Shown piece by piece: positions 1 through 10,919 of a stretch of DNA of 64,000 bases. Below the pieces are notes generated by a model. That model did not search any database. It was not told the DNA's origin and worked only from the letters and a program-made list of their open reading frames with translations. Made by a program: the position numbers and the translations under genes. Every line of letters begins with the position of its first letter. Within the stretch, counting starts at the first letter, position 1. This stretch comes from Chondrilla cf. caribensis (Eukaryota > Porifera > Demospongiae > Chondrillida > Chondrillidae). Location of the stretch: positions 3,044,631-3,108,630 of the forward strand of contig OZ026547.1 in the NCBI GenBank assembly GCA_964020155.1, read 5' to 3'.

Positions 1-39
1 CACTGACTACAGAGAACGTTACAGCTCAGGAACAAGAAC

Positions 40-1474
40 ATGATCAACTTTAGTTGTGGATCAACAACTATTGCCATACTTCTACTAGCTACTACAGCAT
101 ATGGACAATGTGAGTACGATATACTGTATATATACTTTATTACAGTACATGGCAGATAATAGCAAATAGTATGGGTGTTTTACAGCTACATAATATGTGT
201 ATTGATTAATTGAATATTGTGGGCGTTTTGTAAAATCATACAGAGATAGAAACAGAAGTACATTAGGGAAGGTATGGGTGTTTTATACCACATACATTTG
301 CATGTAATTTAGATGCTTATAATAGTTTCCTCTTGAGAGTGGTCTGAATACCCAGCTGTCACACATGTTCTTACGTAGCTCATGGAATCAGCCTAAACCT
401 CAATTGGTGCACCATCTAACATAGTAAACTTAACCCTGCTTTTGATGAAAGTGATTTTAAACTGTTATTTGACTTCTTACCATCTATGGGACTATTCAAA
501 CTATATACAGGTACATTATCATAGTGTGTACACTCTGGAGAATGCATAAATTTCCAAGTACAGGCATCTTTTTACAAATGTACTGAAACAAATCAGACAC
601 AAATATGGATGCATGTATGAACAAAGTATGTTCAGTTTTTCCACCATATACCATACATACAGTACACATATGTACCTCATTGTCTGGATTATTACACATT
701 GTATAAATGTATTGTGTAGCACCTCACTCACTACACAACACACACATCAATATGTATAGGACCACACATACAGTGACTACCGAATGTTACATACGTACAG
801 GGTATATTTGTACAGGTCCATCAACACCTGTTAAAGAATGCAGAGATGCCTATCTCAAAGGATGTGGACAAGATGGTGTCTACACTATTGACCCTGGATG
901 TGGAAAACCGTTTAATGTCTTCTGTGATATGAAGAATGGAGGGTGGACTGTCTTCCAGAGAAGAAGAGATGGATCTGAGGATTTCTACAGGAACTGGGCA
1001 GACTATGTCACTGGATTTGGGAACCTCAAGAGAGAATTCTGGCTTGGACTGGACCATATACACTGCTTGACTTCAGCAGCACCGAGAACAGAACTAAGAG
1101 TCGATTTAGCTGATTTTGAAGGGAAGTACAAATATGCTCAATATTCCTTCTTCTCTGTTGGCAACAGTGGAATAAACTACAGACTAAACATAGCAGGTTA
1201 TACAGGAACTGCTGGAGATTCCTTTTTATCGTCACATAGTATAAATGGTATGCAGTTTAGCACTAAAGATAGAGACAATGATCAGAATAGTGGGAACTGT
1301 GCTAGTAGTAATTACCGTCATGGAGCATGGTGGCACAACGATTGTACTTACTCCAACCTTAATGGTCTGTATCGTAGTGGACTGGATGATGATCAAGGAG
1401 TATTCTGGTACCACTTTCTCAATAATCGCAATTCTTTGAAGTTTGCTCAAATGAAGTTACGTTTTCGCGACTAA
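40..1474 (+). CDS. FReD gene A: secreted fibrinogen-domain lectin-like protein, exons 40..109 and 816..1474
   Basis: Two exons encode about 242 residues. Exon 1 begins at ATG 40 and gives a signal peptide with hydrophobic core IAILLLATTAYGQ; it ends in phase 1 before GTGAGT at 110. Exon 2 starts after ACAG at 815, restores the frame (codon TGT) and runs to TAA at 1474. The rest is one fibrinogen C-terminal domain: conserved core FCDMKNGGWTVFQ (about residues 59-71), the calcium loop DRDND (175-179) and the paired cysteines around GAWW (C185, C200). Such domains bind acetylated sugars or surface patterns in ficolins, tachylectins and FREPs; that role here is inferred. There is no collagen or coiled coil. 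The upstream promoter lies outside the window, but the 5' UTR matches the copies at 9.2, 31.8 and 34.9 kb. No stop or frameshift was seen. Confidence 0.88.
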
Positions 1475-2040
1475 CACAACAACCAATGGTCATAAACACA
1501 CTGTGTGCAATCATAGGATTAATGGAAACACGCGTACTAACTATATAGCTCTACACATACGCTAACATTAGGTATATTGGCCTATATTTACCATGTGTGT
1601 TGATGATGTAATCCTTTGATGTGTGAATTTAATGACATTCATTACAGGATACGTGATAATGTGGGAACTGGAACAAGATTTACGTATAACAATTATAATA
1701 TCATTACAAATATACACATATTGTACATGCTATTTTGGTGAGGATTATTTAGTGATCAAGACATGGACACCAGGACAGTATGACATATAAAATGACAAGT
1801 CTCAAGGGAGAGTGGATTTATGTGTCATACTGCCCGAGTGACCATGTCTTAACCAGTAGAGCATCCGCTGATATCATAAACATTCATTACATCAGCTAAA
1901 TGATCAGAAACTTCATACAATGGTTATAGGGCTTTGTACATTATAAAATTGCTATATAAGTTGTTTCTATAGCAACAGATGCCATACTGATATAAGATAG
2001 GTATTTCCCCACTCTATGCACAACTTCACATACGTACATA
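1475..2040. repeat. 3' flank module of FReD subfamily I
   Basis: The sequence after the stop of gene A recurs after the subfamily I copies at about 21,804, 26,129 and 37,850, and part of it at about 35,160. It starts with a CAACAACCAATGGTCATAAA-type stretch and carries the hairpin element described separately. It is therefore part of the duplicated gene unit. No open frame of note was seen. Confidence 0.75.
1753..1854. repeat. Hairpin (foldback) element, copy 1 of 4
   Basis: About 102 bp whose two ends are imperfect inverted copies of each other: the left end reads TCAAGACATGG...CAGTATGACA and the right end is its reverse complement. Each arm is about 37 bp, with a short spacer containing CTCAAGGGAGAGTGG. 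Near-identical copies lie at 26,409, 35,253 and 38,116, always at the same place in the FReD 3' flank, so they spread by segmental duplication and not by fresh insertion. It could be a MITE relic or a structured RNA in the 3' region. Confidence 0.7.
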
Positions 2041-2084
2041 CTGCTTAGGAGACAGAAGGTACAGAGTTTGGAATGCTACAAGAC

Positions 2085-2480
2085 TTTCAGAAGGTGCTGA
2101 TGTGTTACTTGGACCTTAAGGAGGCCATGGTGGTGACACAATACAGCATATAACAATACTGTTCCCACACACAACACCACTACATGCAGTACATAAAGTA
2201 CACACATACATGGTACAATGGACATACAGTAATGTACATACACATATTGAAACTTCAGGATCATAACAGGTCAGAGTACAGTACTAGTAATGTTTCAGGA
2301 CTGGACTCACACAAGGAGATCAGATGACATACACAATCCAATGATACTAATGGAGCAGACAAGAACATAATATTATTATGGCTCCCCCAATTAACAATGG
2401 ATGGCCTCAGCAGAAGGCTAATTAACAACTCTTTGCTTGACAATGTGTACAAAGTTGAACTGAGTTTAACGGATGCCACC
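2085..2480. repeat. Repeat family R1, dispersed copy
   Basis: A block of about 400 bp beginning near CACTTGGACC and including TTTCAGGACTGGACTCACAC and CAATCCAATGATACTAATGG. It recurs at 19.25-21.47 kb (four tandem copies), 32.74-33.18 kb and 33.40-33.84 kb. No transposase or reverse transcriptase is visible; short open frames in it are not conserved as proteins. The nature of the unit is unknown. Confidence 0.7.
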
Positions 2481-3180
2481 CCTCCTCTCAGACCTCAACC
2501 CAGATCACACTCTCAACATGAGCCTCTAACTGCACTCGTCCCAAAGCATGGGAGCATAATACATGCAGCTGCATGTCATCATTGAAGGGGGCACGCTTGC
2601 ACTTTCCAGCTTACTTACCCCTTATGCACCTTAACCCTATCATCCACCCTATGGTAGTCTACCTTATTCCCACATATTTTACTCCTTCATTTAGCTCTGC
2701 GATGGGTGGGTGGGAGCAGTTTAACTTATACCCTGTTCATTTGACTTAATCTTGTGCACCTTCTATCTGCCATGCTGACAAGACTGTCATTATACCTTGA
2801 CCCGACTCTAAAAAGGTGCCAATTCCCACACCTGCATCCTGCGTATTGTGCATTAACAGGGAAGCCATATGCAATCATTCTCATGCACACCACTGCGTGG
2901 GCATACACACATGCACACACATGATATGCACACCTACATGTACACACTGGGGACACCCATTTACATCCACCCACATCCACACAAGAGGGGACGCCTGTTA
3001 AAATTATCCTCTGCCAACATAGTTGACAGTGATTATAATACTATACTAGGACATAATACTCTGAGGTCTATAAATAGAATAAAGCTACTGAAGACAGTGA
3101 GAGATGACCATAAAAGGAGAAAAATTGCAATTTTGCCTAAATATGGTCTTCTGTGACCCACACACCCACACACTTTTGCA
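2481..3180. other. Intergenic stretch without recognised gene
   Basis: No convincing exon was found. A short part (about 3085-3160, around GACCATAAAAGGAGA) resembles 27,107-27,160, so some of this is repeated DNA. Confidence 0.5.
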
Positions 3181-3190
3181 ATGGTTGGGC

Positions 3191-3198
3191 TATAAAAG
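3191..3198 (+). promoter_or_regulatory. TATA box of FReD gene B
   Basis: TATAAAAG lies 120 bp before the start codon of gene B. The sequence between it and ATG 3311 would be the 5' UTR. Confidence 0.6.
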
Positions 3199-3310
3199 AG
3201 AAGTGACCACCTACAACAACACAAACAGCTCAAAGGGAGAAAGACAACAAGTAGACAAGATATCAACCTGCATTGGAGGTCACTGCAGTTACTTCAACTA
3301 CTGACACAAG

Positions 3311-4185
3311 ATGACAATGGAGAATTTACTCACACCAGTCATCCTCACTATTGGATTCATCCTAGCTGGAACACGCACCACAAATGCACAATGTGAGTTC
3401 AATCATGCGATTATGCACTACACACTAGGTCACTGGGATAGCTAGCTACTAGGACTACAGACTAGAAATATCACGCTAGAACTATATGTACTGGTCAGGT
3501 TAGTGTATTCACTTCATTCTCAGGTACACCATCTGGGGATACCATACCTCGGGACTGTAAGGAGGTCTATCAGAGAGGATGTACTCAAGATGGAGTCTAC
3601 ACTATTGCACCAAACTGTCCCAATACCAAACCATTCAAAGTATTTTGTGACATGAAAAATGGACAATGGATTGTATTCCAGAGAAGAAGACATGCTCAAT
3701 TGGACTTCTATCGCAACTGGACCAATTATGAAGAAGGATTTGGAGATCCACAGTACGAACATTGGCTTGGATTGAAAAAGATCAACTGCTTGACATTCAG
3801 TGTTTGTGCTGCCGAGTTGAGAATTGACATGACCAACAACAAAGGAATACACAAATATGCCATCTACAGCTCCATTGCTGTTCACAATGCTGCCAACAAG
3901 TACAGACTAGATCTTGGAGCATACAGTGGAACAGCTGGTGATAGGATGAGGGCTTGTAGGTCAACCGATAACAATGATGGAATGCCATTCTCAACACCTG
4001 ACAGGGATAATGATATACATAATTCAGTAAACTGTGCTCAGTCCTTCAGTTCAGGATGGTGGTTCAATCAGTGCTCGTGTTCAAACCTGAACAGACCATA
4101 TTACCACCATGGTTACATCTTTCGTTGGAACAAATTCTCCTTATATCTAAAGTGTACTGAAATGAAGCTTCGTTCCAGAGACTAA
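3311..4185 (+). CDS. FReD gene B: secreted fibrinogen-domain protein, subfamily II, exons 3311..3392 and 3524..4185
   Basis: Exon 1 (ATG 3311) gives a signal peptide with core VILTIGFILAG ending at NAQ. It is unlike the signal exon of genes A and C. The donor GTGAGT follows at 3393; the intron is only 131 bp; the acceptor is TCTCAG at 3523. Both sides are phase 1. The protein is about 247 residues and consists of one fibrinogen domain. Subfamily II marks are YTIAPNCPNTKPFKVFCDMKNGQW cores (split here: YTIAPNCPN, FKVFCDMKNGQW), VFQRRRHAQLDF and FSTPDRDND, with the calcium loop intact and the Cys pair around GWW present. The end KLRSRD is shared with gene C. The product is inferred to be an extracellular lectin-like recognition protein. 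No lesions were seen. Confidence 0.88.
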
Positions 4186-4433
4186 CACATCAAACATCAT
4201 ACTCACTAGTAGCGTGCGAACTAGGAACTTGAGAAACACATACAATTCACTACGTCATGAACACTCAGTTAGATTGTATTGTACAAACATGATTGATGCT
4301 ACAATGATACTATTCACTTCAAATTGAAAGCTTATTGCTATTTATGATGGGATGGAGAAATATTCAGTTAGAACTGAAGAAATATTGAACGTATTATAGT
4401 GTTTCTATTAAGTGTGATTTATAATATTTAGAT

Positions 4434-4565
4434 ATGTCACATGACACCCAACAAACTTATACATATAGTCACGTGACAGTCACATAGCACTGGTCATGTG
4501 ACTTTCATATTCTATATCATCCAGTAACCCTATACATTAGTCATGTGACTGTCATATGACCTCCA
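4434..4565. promoter_or_regulatory. Cluster of palindromic CACATG/CACGTG (E-box-like) motifs downstream of gene B
   Basis: Within 130 bp there are repeated TCACATGAC, GTCACGTGAC and GTCATGTGAC sites spaced by about 30-60 bp. Similar clusters lie at 10,640-10,760, 26,700-26,860, 28,120-28,240 and 29,300-29,440. The motif is the type bound by bHLH-Zip factors such as USF or TFEB. Function is inferred only. Confidence 0.4.
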
Positions 4566-4729
4566 CCAGCTCTTACTACACTACCACACCACTACCACCT
4601 GAAAGGAAACTCAAATTCAAATCTCATACATACAGTGTAATATTTCCACACAAATGCATATATTCCATGCAATTATAAATGCATTTATACAAGAAACATG
4701 TAGCTATGTATGCACAGTAATCCTCAAAC

Positions 4730-4795
4730 CTGGAGATGTATGACGTACTGTGTGTGCGGCTCCATTCTGATGAGGTAGGAGGAAACAGTCATGGC
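4730..4795 (-). pseudogene. WDFY3-like BEACH exon fragment (3' part only)
   Basis: Read on the minus strand this gives AMTVSSYLIRMEPHTQY then VIHLQ, followed by a GTTTGA donor at the same place as the exon at 27,960. It matches the start of the BEACH domain of WDFY3/ALFY proteins. Homology to the 28-kb copy stops near 4795, so the first half of the exon is missing, and no following BEACH exon was found downstream. The flank up to about 4690 is also shared with 27.9 kb, which points to a duplicated segment. Confidence 0.6.
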
Positions 4796-4949
4796 TTGAA
4801 GCTGGTAAAACATCAGAGATGTACATAATGTGAAATACTATGTTATACTATGTTATACTATGTTACACCACGGTATAATATGTATGGTATTCAGAACTAC
4901 GCATAAACACAACATGTGTGCAAACAAGCACATATACACACACCACACC

Positions 4950-5054
4950 ACACACTGCACATGTGCACACACACACACATGCACATGCACATGTACACCA
5001 ACACACACAAACACACACCGCACATGCACATGCACATGTACACACACTCATGCA

Positions 5055-5106
<52 letters not shown>

Positions 5107-5113
5107 CACACAC
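4950..5113. repeat. (CA)n microsatellite with interruptions
   Basis: Long CA tract with ATG/CG interruptions. Read on the minus strand it is (TG)n and begins exactly at the 5' splice site of the exon at 5116-5277. Confidence 0.9.
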
Positions 5114-5115
5114 AC

Positions 5116-5277
5116 CTTCTCAAATCTTGCTCATTCAAACAACACCTAAACAACAGAGCTAAAGTGTCACAAATGTCCTTCTTGCTCTTCTCCTCCTGGT
5201 CAGCATCTTGCAGATGGTGGAGCATTGTGGACACCAAACCCATCTCGGTCATCATCTTGGCATTCCTGCTTTCATTC
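5116..5277 (-). pseudogene. WDFY3-like exon (helical ARM-like region)
   Basis: Minus-strand open stretch of 162 nt: acceptor TTGTTAG, then NESRNAKMMTEMGLVSTML and DTLALLFRCCLNEQDLR, then donor AAG|GTGTGT. The segment matches the middle of WDFY3/ALFY (human motif SKNAKLMREFQLIPKLLLTL and a following LLQG...DLL region), recalled from the family. The exon itself is open. I class it as part of a broken gene because the exon expected between it and the one at 6869-7013 is not intact and the next downstream piece (4730) belongs over a thousand residues further on in the protein. Confidence 0.6.
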
Positions 5278-5338
5278 CTAACAATACCACATGCAATCGG
5301 ATAAGACACACAGACATACAGATACATACAGACATATA

Positions 5339-5496
5339 CAGTGAATTCCCGTTAATCCACCACAATTCGTTTTCATAGATTATGGTGGATTAACTGGATA
5401 TTCATTTGTACTTGTACAATATATTGGTACTGGAATATTGTGGCAGATTAAAATGCTTAGAGGATAAAGCGGTGGCAGATTAAAGAGAATTCACTG
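5339..5496. mobile_element. Tigger/pogo-like MITE, 158 bp
   Basis: The left end CAGTGAATTCCCGTTAATC and right end, the reverse complement of CAGTGAATTCTCTTTAATC, form terminal inverted repeats. It is flanked by TA on both sides (5337-5338 and 5497-5498), as expected for Tc1/mariner/pogo insertion. There is no coding capacity. Confidence 0.75.
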
Positions 5497-5934
5497 TAAT
5501 TCAATACACACTGTATAAACGTTACACATAGAGACCTGTGCTGTATCACTGACCTGTGCTACATAGCTTATGTATGCGCATGTTTCATTTGATCTACCCA
5601 TCTACCAGGATGTCAAGTACTGTTGTAGCACATTGGCTGATCACAGTGTTAACCTATACACATAAGTACATACTTGTATCTTGGTTGAGGGGTGGATCAA
5701 AGGAAAAACTGTACGTACATAAGCCATGTAGCACAGGTCAGTGATACAGTACAGGTCACCACATGCTTCATTGTTAGGATTAATTACGTGAGAACAAGGT
5801 AGGTAATTGGTAAACACATTTCTATCCCATATAATATGTTGTATAAAGTGTCTATCATTCACTACATACACGAGGATATCTCCAACATATTATATATAAC
5901 ACGTACATTATACACACAAAATTTATTATATTTA

Positions 5935-5935
<1 letters not shown>

Positions 5936-5982
<47 letters not shown>
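5936..5982. repeat. (TA)n microsatellite
   Basis: Uninterrupted TA dinucleotides inside an AT-rich stretch. No gene is visible from 5500 to 6280. Confidence 0.9.
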
Positions 5983-5985
<3 letters not shown>

Positions 5986-6334
5986 GTAATATAATTTGAA
6001 ATACACTGAATATAATGTATACATACGTACATAAATACAGTACAATTTAAACAGATATATGTACGTACAAACGTATGTAATTCGATATGTACTGTATGCA
6101 ATTTATACATGCGTACTTACTATAAAACACATACAGACATACACACATATGTACTCTGATATGTATTGTATGTATATATACATTCTATATAAAATATACA
6201 GACACACATACATATGCACATGCATACATGAACAGCTTGTGAGCACATGTGCACATACTCACACTCCATCAACCAACAACTTACTGGAATGTTGCAGAAG
6301 AAAGTACTAGATGTCTTGTGAAGCTTCACTCCAA

Positions 6335-6580
6335 GTACTCAGACTTGTACAACAATGAACAGACAGGAAACACTAAGATCTGTACAATAAAGAACAGATC
6401 GGGAACACTTTGATCTGTACAACGTGTAACAAACAGGAAACACCCATATCTGTACAACATGTACAAACAGGAAACATCTACATCTGTACAACATGTAACA
6501 AACAGGAAATGCTCATATCTGCACAACATGTAACAAACAGGAAACACGTGTATCTCTAAACATGCAACAAAGAGTAAAAA
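6335..6580. repeat. Minisatellite, unit about 30-34 bp
   Basis: About seven diverged tandem copies built on ATCTGTACAACATGTAACAA followed by ACAGGAAACAC. Unit length varies slightly and the last copies are degraded. Confidence 0.75.
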
Positions 6581-6868
6581 CATGCAACGAGATAGTCCAC
6601 ATGAAATATACAACCATGTCACAACCTACATACATAGGAATTTGAAGGTAAAACTGTAAACATAGTGGTCGGAATCATGTTTATGCTAGCTTGTACAAAC
6701 TTGTAGCCACCTTCTACAACCTTACTACAACCTAATACAAGCTTGTACAAACTTGTGACAGACATGCACAAGGTTATGTCAAGGTGGGAACAAGGTTGTA
6801 ATTCTGATATGGGGGAATTTGTTAATATTCCCCTGCCTGTTTGACAGAATCACAAGGCTCCTGCTCAC

Positions 6869-7013
6869 CATCTAGAAGGTCCTTGAAGGTCTGGGGGTAG
6901 GGGATCTCAATGCACTTGTGTTCACTGTCCAGTGTCCCCACGAGGCTGAGAATAAGATGGAGAATGTTCCCATTGAGGAGCAAACTCTTCGAGTGGAGGA
7001 ACATACTAAGAAT
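6869..7013 (-). pseudogene. WDFY3-like exon (ARM-like region)
   Basis: 145 nt on the minus strand: acceptor CTCAAAG, then ILSMFLHSKSLLLNGNILHL, LILSLVGTLDSEHK and FKDLLD, then donor G|GTGAGC, phase 0 in and phase 1 out. It aligns with the human WDFY3 motif LLNSHILHLTFSLVGTVDS (family knowledge). The exon is open and has clean splice sites. The next exon in the protein order should lie between here and 5277. The only candidate (about 6285-6340) is out of phase and has a TAG, so this block is probably non-functional. Confidence 0.62.
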
Positions 7014-7209
7014 CTTTGAGAGATGAGAAGAAAACATGGGAGGGGCGAGTGATATACAACTGGTCCAGTGTTTTAACACACTACATATGTACATATAATG
7101 TAATGTATGTAGGTTGTAAGTGTGCATGCATGTACGTATATACATGTGTGCAGGTAAGTCAACATGCATACAATGCAGAACACAACAATGGGTATATACT
7201 GTACATATA

Positions 7210-8712
7210 CAGTGGAACCCGTATATAAAGACCACCCAAGGAACCAGTAAACATGATGTCACCCTCTTCTCTGAAGGAACAACAAGTGGTGTGTGTTGTA
7301 TTTTCAGAAAGTGAATTTTATTGTATTCTATTGTCTCTGATGATTGTTTATAGGTTTAAAGTTCTATAAACAATTTGATATTTAATGAATAATAATAGGT
7401 TTTTATTCAATAAAGAAATTTTTGTGAGGGAGTGTATTTAAAAATAATCTGAAATTGGAATAACTTGTTATCCTTGTGTTGTAGTGACCCTGTCTGTCTG
7501 TCTAGTTCCATTAGATCTTGTAATGTACACAAAACATGTTTACTTGTAATGTTGTTGATGTGTTGAGAAGATCTGTACATGTACTGGTTGGTATTTCTTA
7601 GCATTGTAGACTTGGGTATGTTTTCATTCCAAATTTATCATCTCAAAGTGAAATCATTTCTATGTATGTAGCAACACATGTACGTACATACATATATACA
7701 TACATATAATATGTACATACACACTGCATGTATATACAATGAAGCATGTCTCTTTCGGTCCTCATTTGATTCACCAAATAATGGTTTCTTGAAGACAGTG
7801 GTCTGTTCCCAGCAGTTCCACTGTAGCTAGCATATATGCTTGATCTGTACATACTGTACTGTGTTGTACATAAGAGCTGTACATACTGTACAGTATAGAC
7901 TGTGTTGTGCATGACTCCTGTACCTACTATACAGTGTATATTGTATCGACAGGAGATCTGTACATACTGTAACAGATTGAGTGTTGTAAGTTTTTGCATA
8001 TTACCTCGGGCTTCGCCCTCAGTCATCAATTAGCCTTTTATATCTGCTGCAGGACACCTAGGCAGGATATAACTATTACATATAGTATTCATATGCTGCA
8101 TGTTCATACTTGCGATTGGTACAGGTTTGAATACATGTGCTGTACATATGGACTGTTATGATTGATCATGTATATCACAGTGACTTGTGATCTGTAAGTT
8201 AGTATGTATTATAATGTAATTCAATTCCATTGAATATACTATTGCTTATTTATGATTCAATTATTTCAATTTGAAATTTCAATTAATCACGTGAATAGGC
8301 AGAAAACAGCTCAGTGAGCATTATAGTGAACATGAAATTGATATTATTGAGATTGTAGGAAAACAGTATAATATTGAATGAATAATACTCTAGTGGTGTA
8401 CAATGAGTGTTTTTATGGTAACACTGTAGGACTGCATTCTGACTAGTCTCTACCTCTGATTTTCATTTCGGTAAACTTCAGTGCGCGAGTCCATGCGGTG
8501 AATGTGTACCAAATGACTGCCTCTTTTCCTGGCCGCCTTATACCATGATGGTAGTTGCTGTTGTGTTGTGAAGCTACACAGGCATTGTACCACCATCCTC
8601 TCTCAAGACAGGTGGTCTTTATACAGAGGTGCTCTACTGTAGTTGAGTGGACATAGTGGAGAGTCCAGCTATGGTCACTTAGGACAGGTGGTCTTTACTA
8701 CAGGTCACACTG
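7210..8712. mobile_element. Non-autonomous Tigger/pogo-like element, about 1.5 kb
   Basis: The left end CAGTGGAACCCGTATATAAA then GACCACC and the right end, the reverse complement of CAGTGTGACCTGTAGTAAAG then ACCACC, are inverted repeats. TA lies on both sides (7208-7209, 8713-8714). A second right-end-like copy sits internally near 8590-8635. No transposase frame is visible, so it depends on an element elsewhere. Part of the interior may be host or other repeat sequence. Confidence 0.6.
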
Positions 8713-8819
8713 TATACGTACAGTATGTACATATGCAAATACAGCATATACAGGACATATGCATGATGGTAGTATATACTGTAGATTTGTATGTATGTTG
8801 TATGTGAATACACTATTTC

Positions 8820-9120
8820 CCTTTGATCCTTCCATGCAACATGCCACTTAATAACCTTGAAACTGCCCGATTTCTCCATTTCCTTCAAAGCAACACTGTT
8901 TCTGCCAACTGTACACATGAGCTTTTACCGAGGTGTATAGACACCCTACCATGGTTGCTGCATGTATTGTACTGCATTCATCATAGTAGCAGGTGTACTA
9001 TAACTATACTTTATGTGGAAGTCTGTAAACATCTCATGAGTGATGATGTGATGTGATGATATTGCCATAACAACCAACATACTGTCATGACAACACAACT
9101 CCCACATGTACACACCCACT
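8820..9120 (+). promoter_or_regulatory. Upstream region of FReD gene C, duplicated promoter module
   Basis: From about 9010 to 9120 the sequence is shared with 31,610-31,720 and, more loosely, 34,740-34,840. Common marks are ATCTCATGA, TGTCATGACAACACAACTCC and CACATGTACACA. The shared span suggests a conserved proximal promoter. The part before 9010 holds no supported gene. Confidence 0.5.
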
Positions 9121-9137
9121 AACCAATGCTATATAAG
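9121..9137 (+). promoter_or_regulatory. CCAAT box and TATA box of FReD gene C
   Basis: AACCAATGC (9121 on) is directly followed by TATATAAG (9130-9137). The same pair appears before the signal exons at 31,827 and 34,943. The start codon lies about 105 bp downstream. Confidence 0.65.
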
Positions 9138-9239
9138 AACACCACTCAGCCCACAGAAACAAAAAGTAAGAGAGATCAAGGAGAAAGACTGAACTGAAAG
9201 AACTGACTACAGAGAACATTACAGCTCAGGAACAAGAAC

Positions 9240-9484
9240 ATGATCAACTTTATTCTAGGATCAACAACTATTGCCATACTTCTACTAGCTACTACAGCAT
9301 ATGGACAATGTGAGTACAACACACTAACTACATTCACAGCTACACCTAATCAACAACCTCACAATACCTGGATGAGTGAATGAACAACTGTTGGGATGGG
9401 TCCACACAATTCGTGAAGAGGGTAGATAATTGCAATTGGTGTCAACTACACTACTCCATATCAATTCCCATATATTATATCAAA

Positions 9485-9529
<45 letters not shown>

Positions 9530-10397
9530 TATATAACTTCTTTGTCATACCTTTGCTTTTGTGCTATTGGGGTGCTAGGGGACCACTTTCCTCCCGAAGC
9601 CCATTACCTACCAAACTCACTCACCAAACAAAGTGTATTCCAACACCACTGCATGCATCTGATGTTGAATAGTACATACAAACACACAATATTCTTATAA
9701 ATTCTATAATACGATAAGTATTTCATCTATTACACACACAGGTGACCCTGGAAACCCCATACCTCGTGATTGTAAGGAGGTCTATCAGAGAGGATGTACT
9801 CAAGATGGGGTCTACACTATTGCACCAAACTGTCCCAATAACAAACCATTCAAAGTATTTTGTGACATGAAAAATGGACAATGGATCGTATTCCAGAGAA
9901 GAAGACATGCTCAATTGGACTTCAATCGCAACTGGGTCAGTTACGAAGAAGGATTTGGAGATCCACAGTACGAACATTGGCTTGGATTGAAGAAGATCAA
10001 CTGCTTGACATTCAGTGTTTGTGCTGCCGAGTTGAGAATTGACATGACCGACTACAAAGGAATACACAAATATGCCATCTACAGCTCCATTGCTGTTCAC
10101 AATGCTGCCAACAAGTACAGACTGGATCTTGGAGAATACAGTGGAACAGCTAGTGATGGGATAAGGGCTTGTAGGTCAATTGATAACAATGATGGTGTGC
10201 CATTCTCAACACCTGATAGGGATAATGATAACTGGTCAGGAAACTGTGCTCAGTCCTGGAATGCAGGATGGTGGTACAATCAGTGCTCATGTTCAAACCT
10301 AAACACACCATACCATGCCAATGGTTACATGTATCGTTGGTACACATTCTCCTCCAATCTCAAGTGTAGTGAAATGAAGCTTCGTTCCAGAGACTAA
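9240..10397 (+). CDS. FReD gene C: chimeric secreted fibrinogen-domain protein, exons 9240..9309 and 9742..10397
   Basis: Exon 1 (ATG 9240) encodes a signal peptide almost identical to that of gene A (core TIAILLLATTAYGQ). Exon 2 starts after ACACACAG at 9741 and encodes a subfamily II fibrinogen domain close to gene B, ending KLRSRD at TAA 10397. The protein is about 241 residues; both splice sites are phase 1. The calcium loop DRDND and the Cys pair flanking GWWYNQC are present. The intron holds a (TA)n tract at about 9490-9527. The 5' half of the unit belongs to subfamily I and the 3' half, with its 3' flank, to subfamily II, so it is a recombination product through the intron. No stop or frameshift was seen. 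The product is an inferred extracellular lectin-like protein. Confidence 0.88.
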
Positions 10398-10639
10398 CAC
10401 TTCAAACAACATTATACTCACTAGTAGTGTGTGAACTAGGAACTTGAGAAATGCATACAATTCATTAGGTCATGAACACTCAGTTAGATTGTAAACATGG
10501 TTAATGCTACAATTATAATGATATTCACTTCAAATTAAAATCTTATCGCTATGCATGATGGGATTAAGTATATAATATTTAATGCATAAAATTAATAATA
10601 TACCATTTCTACTACAATGTAATCAATAATAATTGTATA

Positions 10640-10760
10640 TATGGGTCATATTGCTGTCATATGACACCCATCAAACATATACATTCATCATGTGACTGTC
10701 GCACCACCAGCTCTATACTGTACTGCACACACTATCACATGACAGTAAATGTGCATGTGT
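10640..10760. promoter_or_regulatory. CATATG/CATGTG motif cluster after gene C
   Basis: This is the gene C counterpart of the cluster at 4434-4565: GTCATATGACACCCATCAAA, CATGTGACTGTC and TCACATGACAG. It lies in the 3' flank shared by subfamily II copies. Confidence 0.35.
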
Positions 10761-10919
10761 GCGTGCGCATGTGTCAGGTGCATTCTACAATATGCTCCAT
10801 TGTTGAGTAGGACCTGGATCTATTGAATCGCGCTTTTGAGGAAGGAATCGTGAGGTGAACTCACAAGATATTCAGACGTGACAATGTCAGAATGACAGAA
10901 GAACTCTATTCCTCCGTGT

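Noticed and set aside
6285..6340. Possible missing WDFY3-like exon (TWSEASQDI, stop, YFLLQHF) with a GTAAGT donor
   Set aside because: Similarity is weak, it has a TAG, and its phase does not fit the 6,869 exon. Mentioned only as a hint of decay.
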